Below, one piece after another: positions 34,444 to 43,010 of a stretch of DNA of 64,000 bases; within the stretch, counting starts at the first letter, position 1; each line of letters starts with the position of its first letter. The translations under genes and the position numbers were made by a program. The DNA comes from an uncultured Clostridia bacterium (GTDB taxonomy: Bacteria; Bacillota; Clostridia; Lachnospirales; CAG-274). The notes beneath the pieces were generated by a model. The model did not search any database. It saw nothing but the letters and a program-made list of their open reading frames with translations, and was not told the DNA's origin. The stretch lies in contig CALWLD010000009.1 of NCBI GenBank assembly GCA_944381435.1, positions 1-64,000 on the forward strand, given 5' to 3'.

Positions 34444-36690
34444 ATGAAGAAAATACTCAATTTAAAACTTTATATGAAGTTTGTACTAACTTTTTCTACA
34501 ATACTTGTTTTAGTATTGATTTTAGGATTAAGTGGAATATTTGCTTTATCTTATGCAAATAGCACGTACTATAAAGCAATTAACTCTAACAACACAATTG
34601 TTAAAGATAGTATGGAGCTTACTAAAAGTATTGCCGATATGAGGCGTATAATTACAGGGCTTGCTTATAAAGATGCACCTACAGAACAGGAAAAGCAAGA
34701 TGTAGTAAATTTATATAATGCATCTAAAACTTCAGCTGAAAAGTATCTAGAAGATGTTAAAGCACTACAAGAACAAGGCGAAGATAGACAAGAAAGTATT
34801 ACGCTTATAGAAGATGTACTAAAATCACTAGATGAATATTATGTTTTATATGAAAAGCTAATAGTTGCTATTGAAAGTAACAAAGATGCAGAAGCACAAA
34901 ACACTCTTTCTCAAATGGTAACTCTTGGCGAAACTTTCTTTGAAGAAGCTTATCAAGTGCCAGAAAAAGCATTTGAAACATTAATCTTAGATATGAGCAT
35001 AGTTAAAGAAAATATTGTTATAAGACAAATAGGCTTAATAGTTATGTTTATAATAATAGTGATTGTAGGTTCTGTGTTTGGCATAAGCCTTTCACGCTTA
35101 ATTAGAAAACCTATTGAAAAACTAAGAGATGTTGCTTTAGAGGTTTCTAAAGGTAATTTAGATGTAGACTGTAGAACAAACATAACAGATGAAATAGGTG
35201 ATTTATCAAATGCTATTTCTCATATGTCAGATACATTTAGAGGAATTTTATTAGATATTAATGAATTATCTAGCCAGTTAGATAAAGGTAATATTAAATA
35301 TCGCATAAAAGAAGATAGATATGAGGGAGCTTTTAAAGAGGCTATAATATCTATTAACGAAGCAACTAACAATTTAATACAAGATAGTTTATATGTAGTA
35401 GATAAAGTTAAAGAATTTGGAAATGGTAACTTTGAATTTGATGTTAAAGATTTCCCAGGAGATAAAGTTATTGTAAAAGAAGGAATTTTATCTGTACAAA
35501 ACGCTTTAAAACTTGTATCACAAGATATACATAACCTTATAAATGCAGCTAATGATGGTAACTTAGAGTTTAGATTAGATGCTAGCAAATATATTGGCCA
35601 ATGGGAAAAAATTACTAATGATTTAAATGAATTTGTAGAAAATGTTGTTGTTCCTATTAAAGAAACTCAAAACGCACTTAACCAATTTGCCGTTGGTAAC
35701 TTTGATCATAGAATAACTAATGAATACAAAGGCGAATTTGATAATATAAAACAAACAGTTAATTACACAGCAGAAACAATAGGTTCGTACATATCTGAAA
35801 TATCTCACGTATTAAATGAAATGGCAAATAAAAACTTTGATGTTTCTATAGACAGAGAATATTTAGGTAATTTTGAACAAATTAAAAATTCTGTAAACTT
35901 AATAATTACAAACCTTAATGAGCTTACAAAAGATATTATATTATCAGCAGAAAAAGTATCAGCAGGGTCTAGACAAATATCTCAATCTAGTATATCTTTA
36001 GCAGAAGGTGCTACTAAACAAGCAGAGGCTGTGGAAGAGCTTAACTCTAACGTTAGGGTTATATCTGAACAAGCTAGAGATAATGCTATAAATTCTGAAA
36101 GAGCAAATTCTCTTGCACAACAAGCTAGAGATAATGCTAATGATGGTAGCCATCAAATGGATAATATGCTTTTAGCTATGGAAGAAATAAACGCAGCATC
36201 TAATAGCATATCTAATATTATAAAAGTAATAGACGATATAGCTTTCCAAACTAATATACTTGCACTTAATGCCGCTGTAGAAGCAGCACGTGCTGGTGAA
36301 CACGGAAAAGGCTTTGCCGTTGTTGCAGAGGAAGTTAGAAACCTTGCCGCTAGAAGCCAACAAGCAGCTAGAGAAACTACAGAACTTATAGAAAGCTCTG
36401 TAGAAAAAGTAGAAGAAGGTTCTAAGATAGCTAACAATACAGCTAAATCTTTAATTAGCATTGTTTCACAAATAGAAGAAATATCTAGCTTAGTAGATTC
36501 ATCTACAAAATCTTCTAAAGAACAAGAAAAATCTATAGAGGAAGTTACACTAGGTATAGCTCAAATAGCTACAGTTACTCAAAGCAATACTGCTAGCAGT
36601 GAAGAAACAGCTGCGGCATCTCAAGAACTTGCTAGCCAAGCAGAGATATTCTACTCTTCTGTTTCAGATTTTAAATTAAAATATGACTAA
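34444..36690 (+). CDS. Methyl-accepting chemotaxis protein with repeated HAMP-like modules
   Basis: This 748-aa chemoreceptor has a first membrane segment (about residues 12-34), a helical four-helix-bundle-type sensor outside (35-190), a second membrane segment (about 195-218), and a HAMP domain (about 218-270). Further HAMP-like modules follow, each starting G-N-[IFL]-x-[FY]-x-[IV]: near 281, 326, 374, 419 and, less well, near 464. The signalling domain (about 495-740) contains the canonical hairpin tip ([37 protein letters not shown]), which contacts CheA and CheW. The ligand is unknown. It is monocistronic, with GGGGGAG before the ATG. Confidence 0.93.
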   Translation: MKKILNLKLYMKFVLTFSTILVLVLILGLSGIFALSYANSTYYKAINSNNTIVKDSMELTKSIADMRRIITGLAYKDAPTEQEKQDVVNLYNASKTSAEKYLEDVKALQEQGEDRQESITLIEDVLKSLDEYYVLYEKLIVAIESNKDAEAQNTLSQMVTLGETFFEEAYQVPEKAFETLILDMSIVKENIVIRQIGLIVMFIIIVIVGSVFGISLSRLIRKPIEKLRDVALEVSKGNLDVDCRTNITDEIGDLSNAISHMSDTFRGILLDINELSSQLDKGNIKYRIKEDRYEGAFKEAIISINEATNNLIQDSLYVVDKVKEFGNGNFEFDVKDFPGDKVIVKEGILSVQNALKLVSQDIHNLINAANDGNLEFRLDASKYIGQWEKITNDLNEFVENVVVPIKETQNALNQFAVGNFDHRITNEYKGEFDNIKQTVNYTAETIGSYISEISHVLNEMANKNFDVSIDREYLGNFEQIKNSVNLIITNLNELTKDIILSAEKVSAGSRQISQSSISLAEGATKQAEAVEELNSNVRVISEQARDNAINSERANSLAQQARDNANDGSHQMDNMLLAMEEINAASNSISNIIKVIDDIAFQTNILALNAAVEAARAGEHGKGFAVVAEEVRNLAARSQQAARETTELIESSVEKVEEGSKIANNTAKSLISIVSQIEEISSLVDSSTKSSKEQEKSIEEVTLGIAQIATVTQSNTASSEETAAASQELASQAEIFYSSVSDFKLKYD

Positions 36691-36735
36691 TAAATTTTCG
36701 TCTAAAATATTAAGAGATATCTTAATCTTATAGAT

Positions 36736-36774
36736 AAAAAGGTTGTAGGTAATAAAATCTACAGCCTTTTTTAT
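36736..36774 (+). terminator. Terminator of the chemoreceptor gene
   Basis: AAAAAGGTTGTAGG / TCTACAGCCTTTTTT stem with a TAATAAAA loop and a T-run. Confidence 0.85.
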
Positions 36775-36845
36775 TAACATAAAATATTTATATCATTACT
36801 TATTTACATATTAAAATTATTTTTATATAAAAAATATTAAAATGG

Positions 36846-36903
36846 TTGACAAATTTAATGATTTGTGTTAATATAACATAGACGTGATGTGCGTCTTTTT
36901 TTT
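36846..36903 (+). promoter_or_regulatory. Strong promoter and 5'-end hairpin of the rpmG-secE-nusG operon
   Basis: TTGACA (36846-36851) and TAATAT (36869-36874) are 17 bases apart. The predicted first transcribed bases form a small hairpin AGACG-TGATGTG-CGTCT followed by eight or nine T (36880-36903). That would be a terminator-like structure at the extreme 5' end of the transcript. Confidence 0.7.
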
Positions 36904-36934
36904 GCATAAATAAAATACAAGAGAGGTGGAAGTC

Positions 36935-37084
36935 TTGAGAACAAAAATTACTTTAGCATGTACTGATTGTAAACAAAGAAACTATAACACAATGAAAGAC
37001 AAAAAAGTACATCCAGACAGAATGGAAACTAAAAAATACTGCAAATTCTGTGGCAAACATACTTTACACAGAGAAACTAAATAA
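36935..37084 (+). CDS. rpmG: 50S ribosomal protein L33
   Basis: The 49-aa protein begins at TTG 36935 after [28 protein letters not shown], then [17 protein letters not shown]. Its two CxxC pairs bind zinc, so it is the C+ form. It is the first gene of the rpmG-secE-nusG-rplK-rplA cluster, in the standard order. Confidence 0.96.
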   Translation: MRTKITLACTDCKQRNYNTMKDKKVHPDRMETKKYCKFCGKHTLHRETK

Positions 37085-37119
37085 TTCTCTCTAGTTTATC
37101 GAAAGGGGTTTGATAAAGT

Positions 37120-37386
37120 ATGCAAGAGAATAATGAACAGGCAAAAAACGTGTCAAGTGAATCTTCTTCTAAACCTAAAAAAGCTAAGAAAAAAGAAAAG
37201 AAAAAAAATAGCTTTTTTTCAGAGCATAAAGCTGAATTTAAAAAAATAACTTGGCCTAATAGAAAAATTTTAACAAAGCAAACTATTACGGTTATATTTA
37301 TATCTATAATTGTAGGTATAATTATTTTTGGCTATGATTTTTGTATAGATTTTGTAATACAAAGCTTAGTAAAATTTACGGCTTAA
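37120..37386 (+). CDS. secE: Preprotein translocase subunit SecE
   Basis: The 88-aa protein has a long Lys/Ser-rich N-terminus, the conserved amphipathic segment EHKAEFKKITWPNRK (about residues 38-52) and one membrane segment (about 58-80). It clamps SecY in the SecYEG channel. It is 22 bases upstream of nusG, the usual neighbour. The start follows GAAAGGGG. Confidence 0.95.
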   Translation: MQENNEQAKNVSSESSSKPKKAKKKEKKKNSFFSEHKAEFKKITWPNRKILTKQTITVIFISIIVGIIIFGYDFCIDFVIQSLVKFTA

Positions 37387-37408
37387 GCTATTAAAAGGAT
37401 ATGATTAT

Positions 37409-37996
37409 ATGGATAAAAACGAAATAGATATTAATCTTTTAGAAGAAGAAATTTCATCTAACCAAACTGCCCCTACAGAAAAACCTAGGTGGTATGTTAT
37501 ACACACATACTCAGGCTATGAAAAAAATGTTAAAACTAGCATTGAAAAAATCATAGAAAACAGAGATATGTATGATGTTATAACAGAGGTTGTTGTTCCT
37601 ATACAAAAAACCTATGAAACAACAAAATCTGGGAAGAAAAAAGAAGTGGAAAGAAAAATTTTTCCAGGATATGTTTTTCTAAAAATGATAATGAATGATG
37701 ACACTTGGTATGTTGTTCGAAATACTCGTGGTGTAACTAGCTTTGTTGGGCCTGGCTCTAAGCCTGTTCCTTTAACAGATGATGAAGTTATATCTATGGG
37801 TATAGAAGCTTTTGTAGACACTTGTGAAATAGAAATTGGTGATTTGGTCATTATAAAAGATGGTCCTTTTGCCAAATCTAACGGTGTTGTTAAAGAAGTT
37901 AACCCTAACAGAAAAACTGTTATTGTTAATGTCAACTTTTTGGGGAGAGAAACCCCTGTTGAGCTAGATTTTCATCAAGTTCAACAAATGGGATAA
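37409..37996 (+). CDS. nusG: Transcription termination/antitermination factor NusG
   Basis: This 195-aa factor binds RNA polymerase through its NGN domain ([19 protein letters not shown] at about residues 28-46, [21 protein letters not shown]). It carries a C-terminal KOW domain ([22 protein letters not shown], about 147-170). It couples transcription to translation or to Rho. Length is slightly above the usual 175-185 because of an acidic N-terminal extension of about 25 residues. Confidence 0.96.
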   Translation: MDKNEIDINLLEEEISSNQTAPTEKPRWYVIHTYSGYEKNVKTSIEKIIENRDMYDVITEVVVPIQKTYETTKSGKKKEVERKIFPGYVFLKMIMNDDTWYVVRNTRGVTSFVGPGSKPVPLTDDEVISMGIEAFVDTCEIEIGDLVIIKDGPFAKSNGVVKEVNPNRKTVIVNVNFLGRETPVELDFHQVQQMG

Positions 37997-38034
37997 TGTC
38001 CTTGTTACAACTGTTAATGGTATAGATTTATACC

Positions 38035-38065
38035 GTGGGAGGGAAAATCCCGCTAATTACCACAT
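38035..38065 (+). promoter_or_regulatory. Structured leader before rplK, copy 1
   Basis: The sequence GTGGGAGGGAAAATCCCGC followed by TAATTACCACAT can pair GTGG with CCAC around an inner GGGA / TCCC stem. A near-identical copy lies before rplA. I infer a ribosomal-protein leader, probably bound by L1 for autoregulation. Confidence 0.6.
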
Positions 38066-38086
38066 TACTTAGGAGGTGCCTTAAAA

Positions 38087-38512
38087 ATGGCAAAAAAAAT
38101 ATCTGGTTACATTAAATTACAAATTCCTGCTGGAAAAGCTACTCCAGCTCCACCTGTTGGTCCTGCTCTTGGTCAACACGGTGTAAACATTATGGGCTTC
38201 TGTAAAGAATTTAACGAAAGAACATCTAAAGATGCTGGCCTTGTTATACCTGTTGTTATTACTGTATATCAAGATAAAAGTTTTACATTTGTTACAAAAA
38301 CTCCACCAGCTGCTGTTCTTTTAAAGAAAGCTTGTAAATTAGAATCTGGTTCTGGTGTTCCTAACAAAACAAAAGTTGCAAAAATATCTAAAGATGAAGT
38401 TAGAAAAATCGCTGAATTAAAAATGCCAGACTTAAACGCTGCATCTGTTGAAGCTGCTATGAGTATGATTAGCGGTACAGCTAGAAGTATGGGTATTGTT
38501 GTAGAAGATTAA
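38087..38512 (+). CDS. rplK: 50S ribosomal protein L11
   Basis: The 141-aa protein has the N-terminal block [26 protein letters not shown] and the C-terminal rRNA-binding domain ending [12 protein letters not shown]. It forms the GTPase-associated centre with 23S rRNA. AGGAGG precedes the ATG, and the structured leader lies just upstream. Confidence 0.98.
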   Translation: MAKKISGYIKLQIPAGKATPAPPVGPALGQHGVNIMGFCKEFNERTSKDAGLVIPVVITVYQDKSFTFVTKTPPAAVLLKKACKLESGSGVPNKTKVAKISKDEVRKIAELKMPDLNAASVEAAMSMISGTARSMGIVVED

Positions 38513-38528
38513 TAATTCAGTAAATTAA

Positions 38529-38558
38529 GTGGGAGGGAAAATCCCGCTATTACCACAT
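38529..38558 (+). promoter_or_regulatory. Structured leader before rplA, copy 2
   Basis: This repeats the copy at 38035-38065 with only one base fewer (CTATTACC instead of CTAATTACC). It lies 14 bases before the rplA start. Confidence 0.6.
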
Positions 38559-38572
38559 AAGGAGGAACTATT

Positions 38573-39268
38573 GTGAAAAGAGGAAAAAAATATCTTGAAA
38601 AAGAAAAATTAGTTGATAAATCTATGCTTTATGATACAAATGAAGCAGTTGAGTTAGTTGTTAAAACATCTACTGCTAAATTTGACGAAACAGTTGAAGC
38701 ACATATCCGTTTAGGCGTTGACAGCAGACACGCTGACCAACAAGTACGTGGTGCCGTTGTATTACCACACGGTACTGGTAAAAAAGCTCGTGTTTTAGTT
38801 TTTGCTAAAGGCCCTAAAGCTGAAGAAGCTGAAAAAGCTGGTGCAGATTATGTTGGTGCTGAAGATATGGTAGCTAAAATCCAAAATGAAAACTGGTTTG
38901 ATTTTGATATTATCGTTGCTACACCTGATATGATGGGTCTTGTAGGTCGTATCGGTCGTGTTTTAGGTCCTAAAGGTCTTATGCCTAACCCTAAAGCAGG
39001 TACTGTTACTATGGATGTTGCTAAAGCTATCGAAGATATCAAAGCTGGTAAAATTGAATACCGTCTTGATAAAACTAACATTATCCACGTACCACTTGGA
39101 AAAGTTTCTTTCGGTGCAGAAAAATTAAATGATAACTTCCAAACTCTTATTGGTGCTGTAATAAAAGCTAAACCTGCTGCTACTAAAGGTCAATATTTAA
39201 AAAGCGTTGTGCTTTCTACAACTATGGGACCTGGTGTAAAAGTAAACCACGCTAAAATTACAGAATAA
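38573..39268 (+). CDS. rplA: 50S ribosomal protein L1
   Basis: The 231-aa protein starts at GTG 38573 after AAGGAGG. It has the typical [12 protein letters not shown] start and the signature [21 protein letters not shown] (about residues 124-144). It binds the L1 stalk of 23S rRNA and, in many bacteria, represses its own message. A terminator follows. rplJ, rplL and rpoB, which normally come next, are not here. Confidence 0.98.
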   Translation: MKRGKKYLEKEKLVDKSMLYDTNEAVELVVKTSTAKFDETVEAHIRLGVDSRHADQQVRGAVVLPHGTGKKARVLVFAKGPKAEEAEKAGADYVGAEDMVAKIQNENWFDFDIIVATPDMMGLVGRIGRVLGPKGLMPNPKAGTVTMDVAKAIEDIKAGKIEYRLDKTNIIHVPLGKVSFGAEKLNDNFQTLIGAVIKAKPAATKGQYLKSVVLSTTMGPGVKVNHAKITE

Positions 39269-39275
39269 TATATAT

Positions 39276-39310
39276 AAAAAGGGTGTAGATTTTCTACACT
39301 CTTTTTGTTC
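39276..39310 (+). terminator. Terminator after rplA
   Basis: AAAAAGGGTGTAGA / TCTACACTCTTTTT stem followed by TGTT. Confidence 0.88.
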
Positions 39311-39366
39311 GAAATTAATATTTTTAATAATTTATATTTAAAAATAGATATTACTTATTTAGAATT

Positions 39367-39401
39367 AATAAAAGCTGTAGGATTTACCTACAGCTTTTAT
39401 T
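39367..39401 (-). terminator. Terminator of htpG
   Basis: AATAAAAGCTGTAGG / CCTACAGCTTTTATT palindrome ends at the htpG stop region and has T-rich sequence on both sides. Confidence 0.85.
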
Positions 39402-41306
39402 TTATATGTTATTATTTATAAGTAATTCTAATATTTTGTTACTTCTTTCTATAAAGTTTGTTTTTGAATTCATATCTAAATGTTTATTACTCATTGTTGC
39501 TAAATCATAAATTTGGTTACAAATAAGGCTTGTTTCTTCTTTTTTGCTTTCATCATCTTTTAATTTTAAAAGTAATTTAACAACATTATTATTACCATTT
39601 AAGATTAATGTTTCATCACTTGGCATAGCACCAAAAGGTATAGACATACCATACATTTGAGCCATCTCTTCCATTCTTCGTGCTTGTTCACTAAGCTGGA
39701 TAACACCAGATATATCTGTAGTTTTTAAATTTTCTACTTTAATTTTAAGGTTATCACCTTTGTTTAATGTTTCTTTAAATAAAGTTTCTAAAGCCTCATT
39801 AAGTTCTTTATTTTCTTCTATGTTGTTATCTTTTAAAGTGTCAGATAAATCGCTATCTATCCTAACAAAGCTAATACCTTGGTTATACATTTCTAAAGTA
39901 GACATATAAGGGTTATCTAATTTTGTATTTAAAATAACAGCGTCCATATTGTTATCTTTAAACATTTTAATGTATTGAGCTTGTTGTGTTTTATCTGTAA
40001 CATAGAAAACTTTATTTTCGTGATGTTCTTTGTTTTGTTCTAAATATTCGTTTAATGTAACATATTTATCATTAATAGTTTTAAATAATAAGCTATCTTT
40101 TACTTTATCATAAAAATCTTTTTCTTTAAGACAGCCATATTTTATAAATTGGCTTATATCGTCCCAAAAACCTTCAAATTCTTCACGTTGTTTTTTAAAT
40201 AAGCTATTTAGCTTATCAGCAACTTTTTTAGTGATATACTTACTCATTTTTGTAACATAGCCATCGTTTTGTAAAAAGCTACGGCTTACATTAAGTGGTA
40301 AATCAGGACAATCTAGCGTACCTTTTAAAAGAAGTAAAAATTCTGGTATAACTTCTTTTAAATTATCTGCTATAAACACTTGATTGTTATATAATTTAAC
40401 TTGTCCTTCTATAGAATCTAGCTCGTGTTTTAATTTAGGGAAATATAAGATACCTTTTAGCTTGAAAGGATAGTCCATATTTAAGTGTATCCAAAATAAT
40501 GGTTCGTTAAAATCGGAAAATACTTGATGATAAAATTCTTTGTATTCTTCATCGCTACATTCGTTAGGTTGTTTTAGCCAAAGAGGGTTAGTTTTATTAA
40601 TAGGTAAAAGCTCTTTAACCTCATTTTCATCTATTGTATCGTTATTTTTATCTTCTTCGGCTTCTTTTTTCATTGCCTCTATATCTTCAAAGAATATTTC
40701 TATAGGCATAAAATAGCAATATTTATTTAATATTTCACGTAGTTTAAAGGCATTTAAAAAGTCTTTACCTTCTTCTCCCACAAAAAGTGTGATTGTAGTA
40801 CCACGTTCTTTTCTATCGCTTTCACCAATTTCATATTCTATGCCACCGTCACATATCCATTTAGCAGGTTTAGCACCTTCTTTATAAGATAAAGAATCTA
40901 TCATAACTTTATCTGCAACCATAAATGCAGAATAAAAACCAAGACCAAAATGCCCTATAATGTCTCCACCATCTTCTAGTTGGTCTTTATATTTATTAAC
41001 AAAATCGCTAGCACCTGAAAAAGCTATTTGCGTAATATATTCTTCTATTTCATCAGCAGTCATACCTATACCGTTATCTATAATTTGTATAGTGCTATTT
41101 TCTTTATCAAGGACAACTTTAATGCTAAATTTTTCATTATCAGGAAGGCTAGCCTCACCCATAGTATTTAATTTTTTTAATTTATTTATGGCATCGCAGC
41201 CGTTAGAAACTAATTCCCTAATAAATATATCAGAATCAGAATAAAGCCATTTTTTTATAATAGGCAAAATGTTTTCACTATTAATTGAAAGATTACCTTT
41301 TTTCAT
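39402..41306 (-). CDS. htpG: Chaperone protein HtpG (Hsp90)
   Basis: The 634-aa ATP-dependent chaperone has the GHKL ATPase domain first (IFIRELVSNGCDAINKLKKL, then IQIIDNGIGMTADEIEEY, then GHFGLGFYSAFMVADKV), the middle domain (FWIHLNMDYPFKLKGILYFPK, then PLNVSRSFLQND) and the C-terminal dimer domain. Length is normal. AGGAGG precedes the ATG. Its promoter and a CIRCE palindrome lie directly upstream, which indicates HrcA control. Confidence 0.97.
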   Translation of the reverse strand: MKKGNLSINSENILPIIKKWLYSDSDIFIRELVSNGCDAINKLKKLNTMGEASLPDNEKFSIKVVLDKENSTIQIIDNGIGMTADEIEEYITQIAFSGASDFVNKYKDQLEDGGDIIGHFGLGFYSAFMVADKVMIDSLSYKEGAKPAKWICDGGIEYEIGESDRKERGTTITLFVGEEGKDFLNAFKLREILNKYCYFMPIEIFFEDIEAMKKEAEEDKNNDTIDENEVKELLPINKTNPLWLKQPNECSDEEYKEFYHQVFSDFNEPLFWIHLNMDYPFKLKGILYFPKLKHELDSIEGQVKLYNNQVFIADNLKEVIPEFLLLLKGTLDCPDLPLNVSRSFLQNDGYVTKMSKYITKKVADKLNSLFKKQREEFEGFWDDISQFIKYGCLKEKDFYDKVKDSLLFKTINDKYVTLNEYLEQNKEHHENKVFYVTDKTQQAQYIKMFKDNNMDAVILNTKLDNPYMSTLEMYNQGISFVRIDSDLSDTLKDNNIEENKELNEALETLFKETLNKGDNLKIKVENLKTTDISGVIQLSEQARRMEEMAQMYGMSIPFGAMPSDETLILNGNNNVVKLLLKLKDDESKKEETSLICNQIYDLATMSNKHLDMNSKTNFIERSNKILELLINNNI

Positions 41307-41337
41307 TTTTGTACCTCCTAAAAATTGTATTAATTAT

Positions 41338-41366
41338 ATTTTAATACCTTATATGTAAAATGTCAA
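41338..41366 (-). promoter_or_regulatory. Sigma-A promoter of htpG
   Basis: On the minus strand TTGACA (41366-41361) and TAAAAT (41343-41338) are exactly 17 bases apart, about 31 bases before the htpG ATG. Confidence 0.85.
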
Positions 41367-41373
41367 GAAAAAA

Positions 41374-41400
41374 CTAGCACTCTTTTTAAAAGAGTGCTAG
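41374..41400. promoter_or_regulatory. CIRCE element (HrcA operator), also terminator-like
   Basis: CTAGCACTC-N9-GAGTGCTAG matches the CIRCE consensus TTAGCACTC-N9-GAGTGCTAA at eight of nine positions in each arm, with the exact spacer of nine. On the minus strand it is followed by TTTTTTC and then by the htpG -35 box. It starts 11 bases after the stop of the upstream flavoprotein gene, so the same palindrome could end that transcript. Confidence 0.9.
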
Positions 41401-41411
41401 TAAATGAACTT

Positions 41412-42998
41412 TTACAAACTATTAATAATTGCCTCAGCACATTTTATACCATCAACACCAGCAGATACAATACCCCCAGCATAGCCACAACCTTCTCCAC
41501 AAGGATATAAACCTTTATATTTTAAAGATTGTAAGCTATCTTTATCTCTAATTATTCTAATAGGAGATGAGCTACGGCTTTCTACGGCAGTTAATATACC
41601 GTTTTCATCACCAAAGCCTTTTATTTTTTTATCCATTTCTATGATACCAAGCTTTATAGATTGGTATATAAAATCAGGGAATATTTCTCTAAAATCGGAA
41701 GGGGTTACCCCTGGTTTAAAGGTAGGTTCAATATTGCCTATAGATGTAGATTTTACATCTTTTAATATATCACCGATTTTTTGAACAGGTGCAAAGTAAT
41801 TGTTACCACCTGCTATAAAAGCTTTTTCTTCAATGCTACGTTGAAATTTAACACCAGATAACATATCATTATCGTCTAAATCATCAGGATAAACTTCTAT
41901 TAATAAAGCACTGTTTGCATTTTTGCCACCTCTATCAAAATAGCTCATACCGTTTGTAACAAGCCTATTTTTTTCTGAAGAAGCATTTACAACATAACCA
42001 CCAGGGCACATACAAAATGTATAAGCACCACGGTTATTAGGGAGCCTTACAGCTAGCTTATAATCGGCAGGGGGTAGATAGCAAGCAAATTTGCCGTATT
42101 GAGCTTTATTAATAAAATCTTGGCTATGTTCTATACGAACGCCTACTGCAAAAGGTTTTTTCTCAATAGGGTGGTTTTTGCTATTTATAAGTTCAAAAGT
42201 ATCTCTAGCACTATGACCTATTGCTAATATTACATTATCTGTTTCTATATTAAAAACTTTATTTTCTTTTAAACTTTCCACAGTAACGCCTGTTATTTTG
42301 TTATTTTCTGATAATAAATCTATCATTTTATGCTCAAATAAAACTGTACCACCTAAAGATATTATTTCGTTACGCATATTTCTAACCATTGTTATAAGCC
42401 TATCTGTGCCTATATGTGGCTTTGCAGTATATAATATTTCTTCAGGAGCAGATGCTTTTACAAACTCCTCTAACAAAACACGGCATCTATAGTCTTTTAT
42501 ACCTGTTGTAAGCTTGCCGTCAGAAAATGTACCAGCACCACCTTCTCCAAACTGTACATTAGAATTTTCATCAAGATTACCATTTTCCCAAAAATCATCT
42601 ATATCTTTTTTACGTTCATCAACGCTTTTGCCACGTTCTATAATGATAGGGTTTAAGCCACTACGAGAAAGGACAAGACCTGCCATAAGACCTGCAGGGC
42701 CAAAGCCTACTATAACAGGGCGTTTGTTATGTTGTTTTTTAGGTATATCATATATAAAAGGCGTAACTTTTGTAACATCTTTAATTTTTAAATATTTATC
42801 TTCTTCTTTTACATCAATATCTAATGCAAGAACATAAAAACCACCACGTTTTTCCCTTGCATCTATAGATTTTTTAGCTATTTTTATATTTAAAATATTA
42901 TTTTTTTCTGTTTTTAAAATTTTACATACAATATTTTTTAAATTATCTATTGTTATTTCCTTTTCTAAAGGGTATTTTATATTAGATATTTTTATCAT
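41412..42998 (-). CDS. FAD-dependent dehydrogenase (COG2509 type)
   Basis: The 528-aa flavoprotein has an N-terminal domain of about 90 residues, then the FAD-binding Rossmann motif VIVGFGPAGLMAGLVLSRSG (about 95-114). The block VQFGEGGAGTFSDGKLTTG (about 148-166) is the hallmark of this uncharacterised group. The C-terminus has the second nucleotide contact GLYPCGEGCGYAGGIVSAGVDG. The substrate is unknown. It lies 12 bases downstream of the second flavoprotein gene and is probably co-transcribed with it. Confidence 0.88.
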   Translation of the reverse strand: MIKISNIKYPLEKEITIDNLKNIVCKILKTEKNNILNIKIAKKSIDAREKRGGFYVLALDIDVKEEDKYLKIKDVTKVTPFIYDIPKKQHNKRPVIVGFGPAGLMAGLVLSRSGLNPIIIERGKSVDERKKDIDDFWENGNLDENSNVQFGEGGAGTFSDGKLTTGIKDYRCRVLLEEFVKASAPEEILYTAKPHIGTDRLITMVRNMRNEIISLGGTVLFEHKMIDLLSENNKITGVTVESLKENKVFNIETDNVILAIGHSARDTFELINSKNHPIEKKPFAVGVRIEHSQDFINKAQYGKFACYLPPADYKLAVRLPNNRGAYTFCMCPGGYVVNASSEKNRLVTNGMSYFDRGGKNANSALLIEVYPDDLDDNDMLSGVKFQRSIEEKAFIAGGNNYFAPVQKIGDILKDVKSTSIGNIEPTFKPGVTPSDFREIFPDFIYQSIKLGIIEMDKKIKGFGDENGILTAVESRSSSPIRIIRDKDSLQSLKYKGLYPCGEGCGYAGGIVSAGVDGIKCAEAIINSL

Positions 42999-43010
42999 TT
43001 TGTTACCTTT

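Noticed and set aside
41374-41400. Simple terminator only
   Set aside because: The arm sequence GCACTC/GAGTGC with an N9 spacer matches CIRCE too closely to be a chance terminator, so I report it as an operator with possible terminator function.
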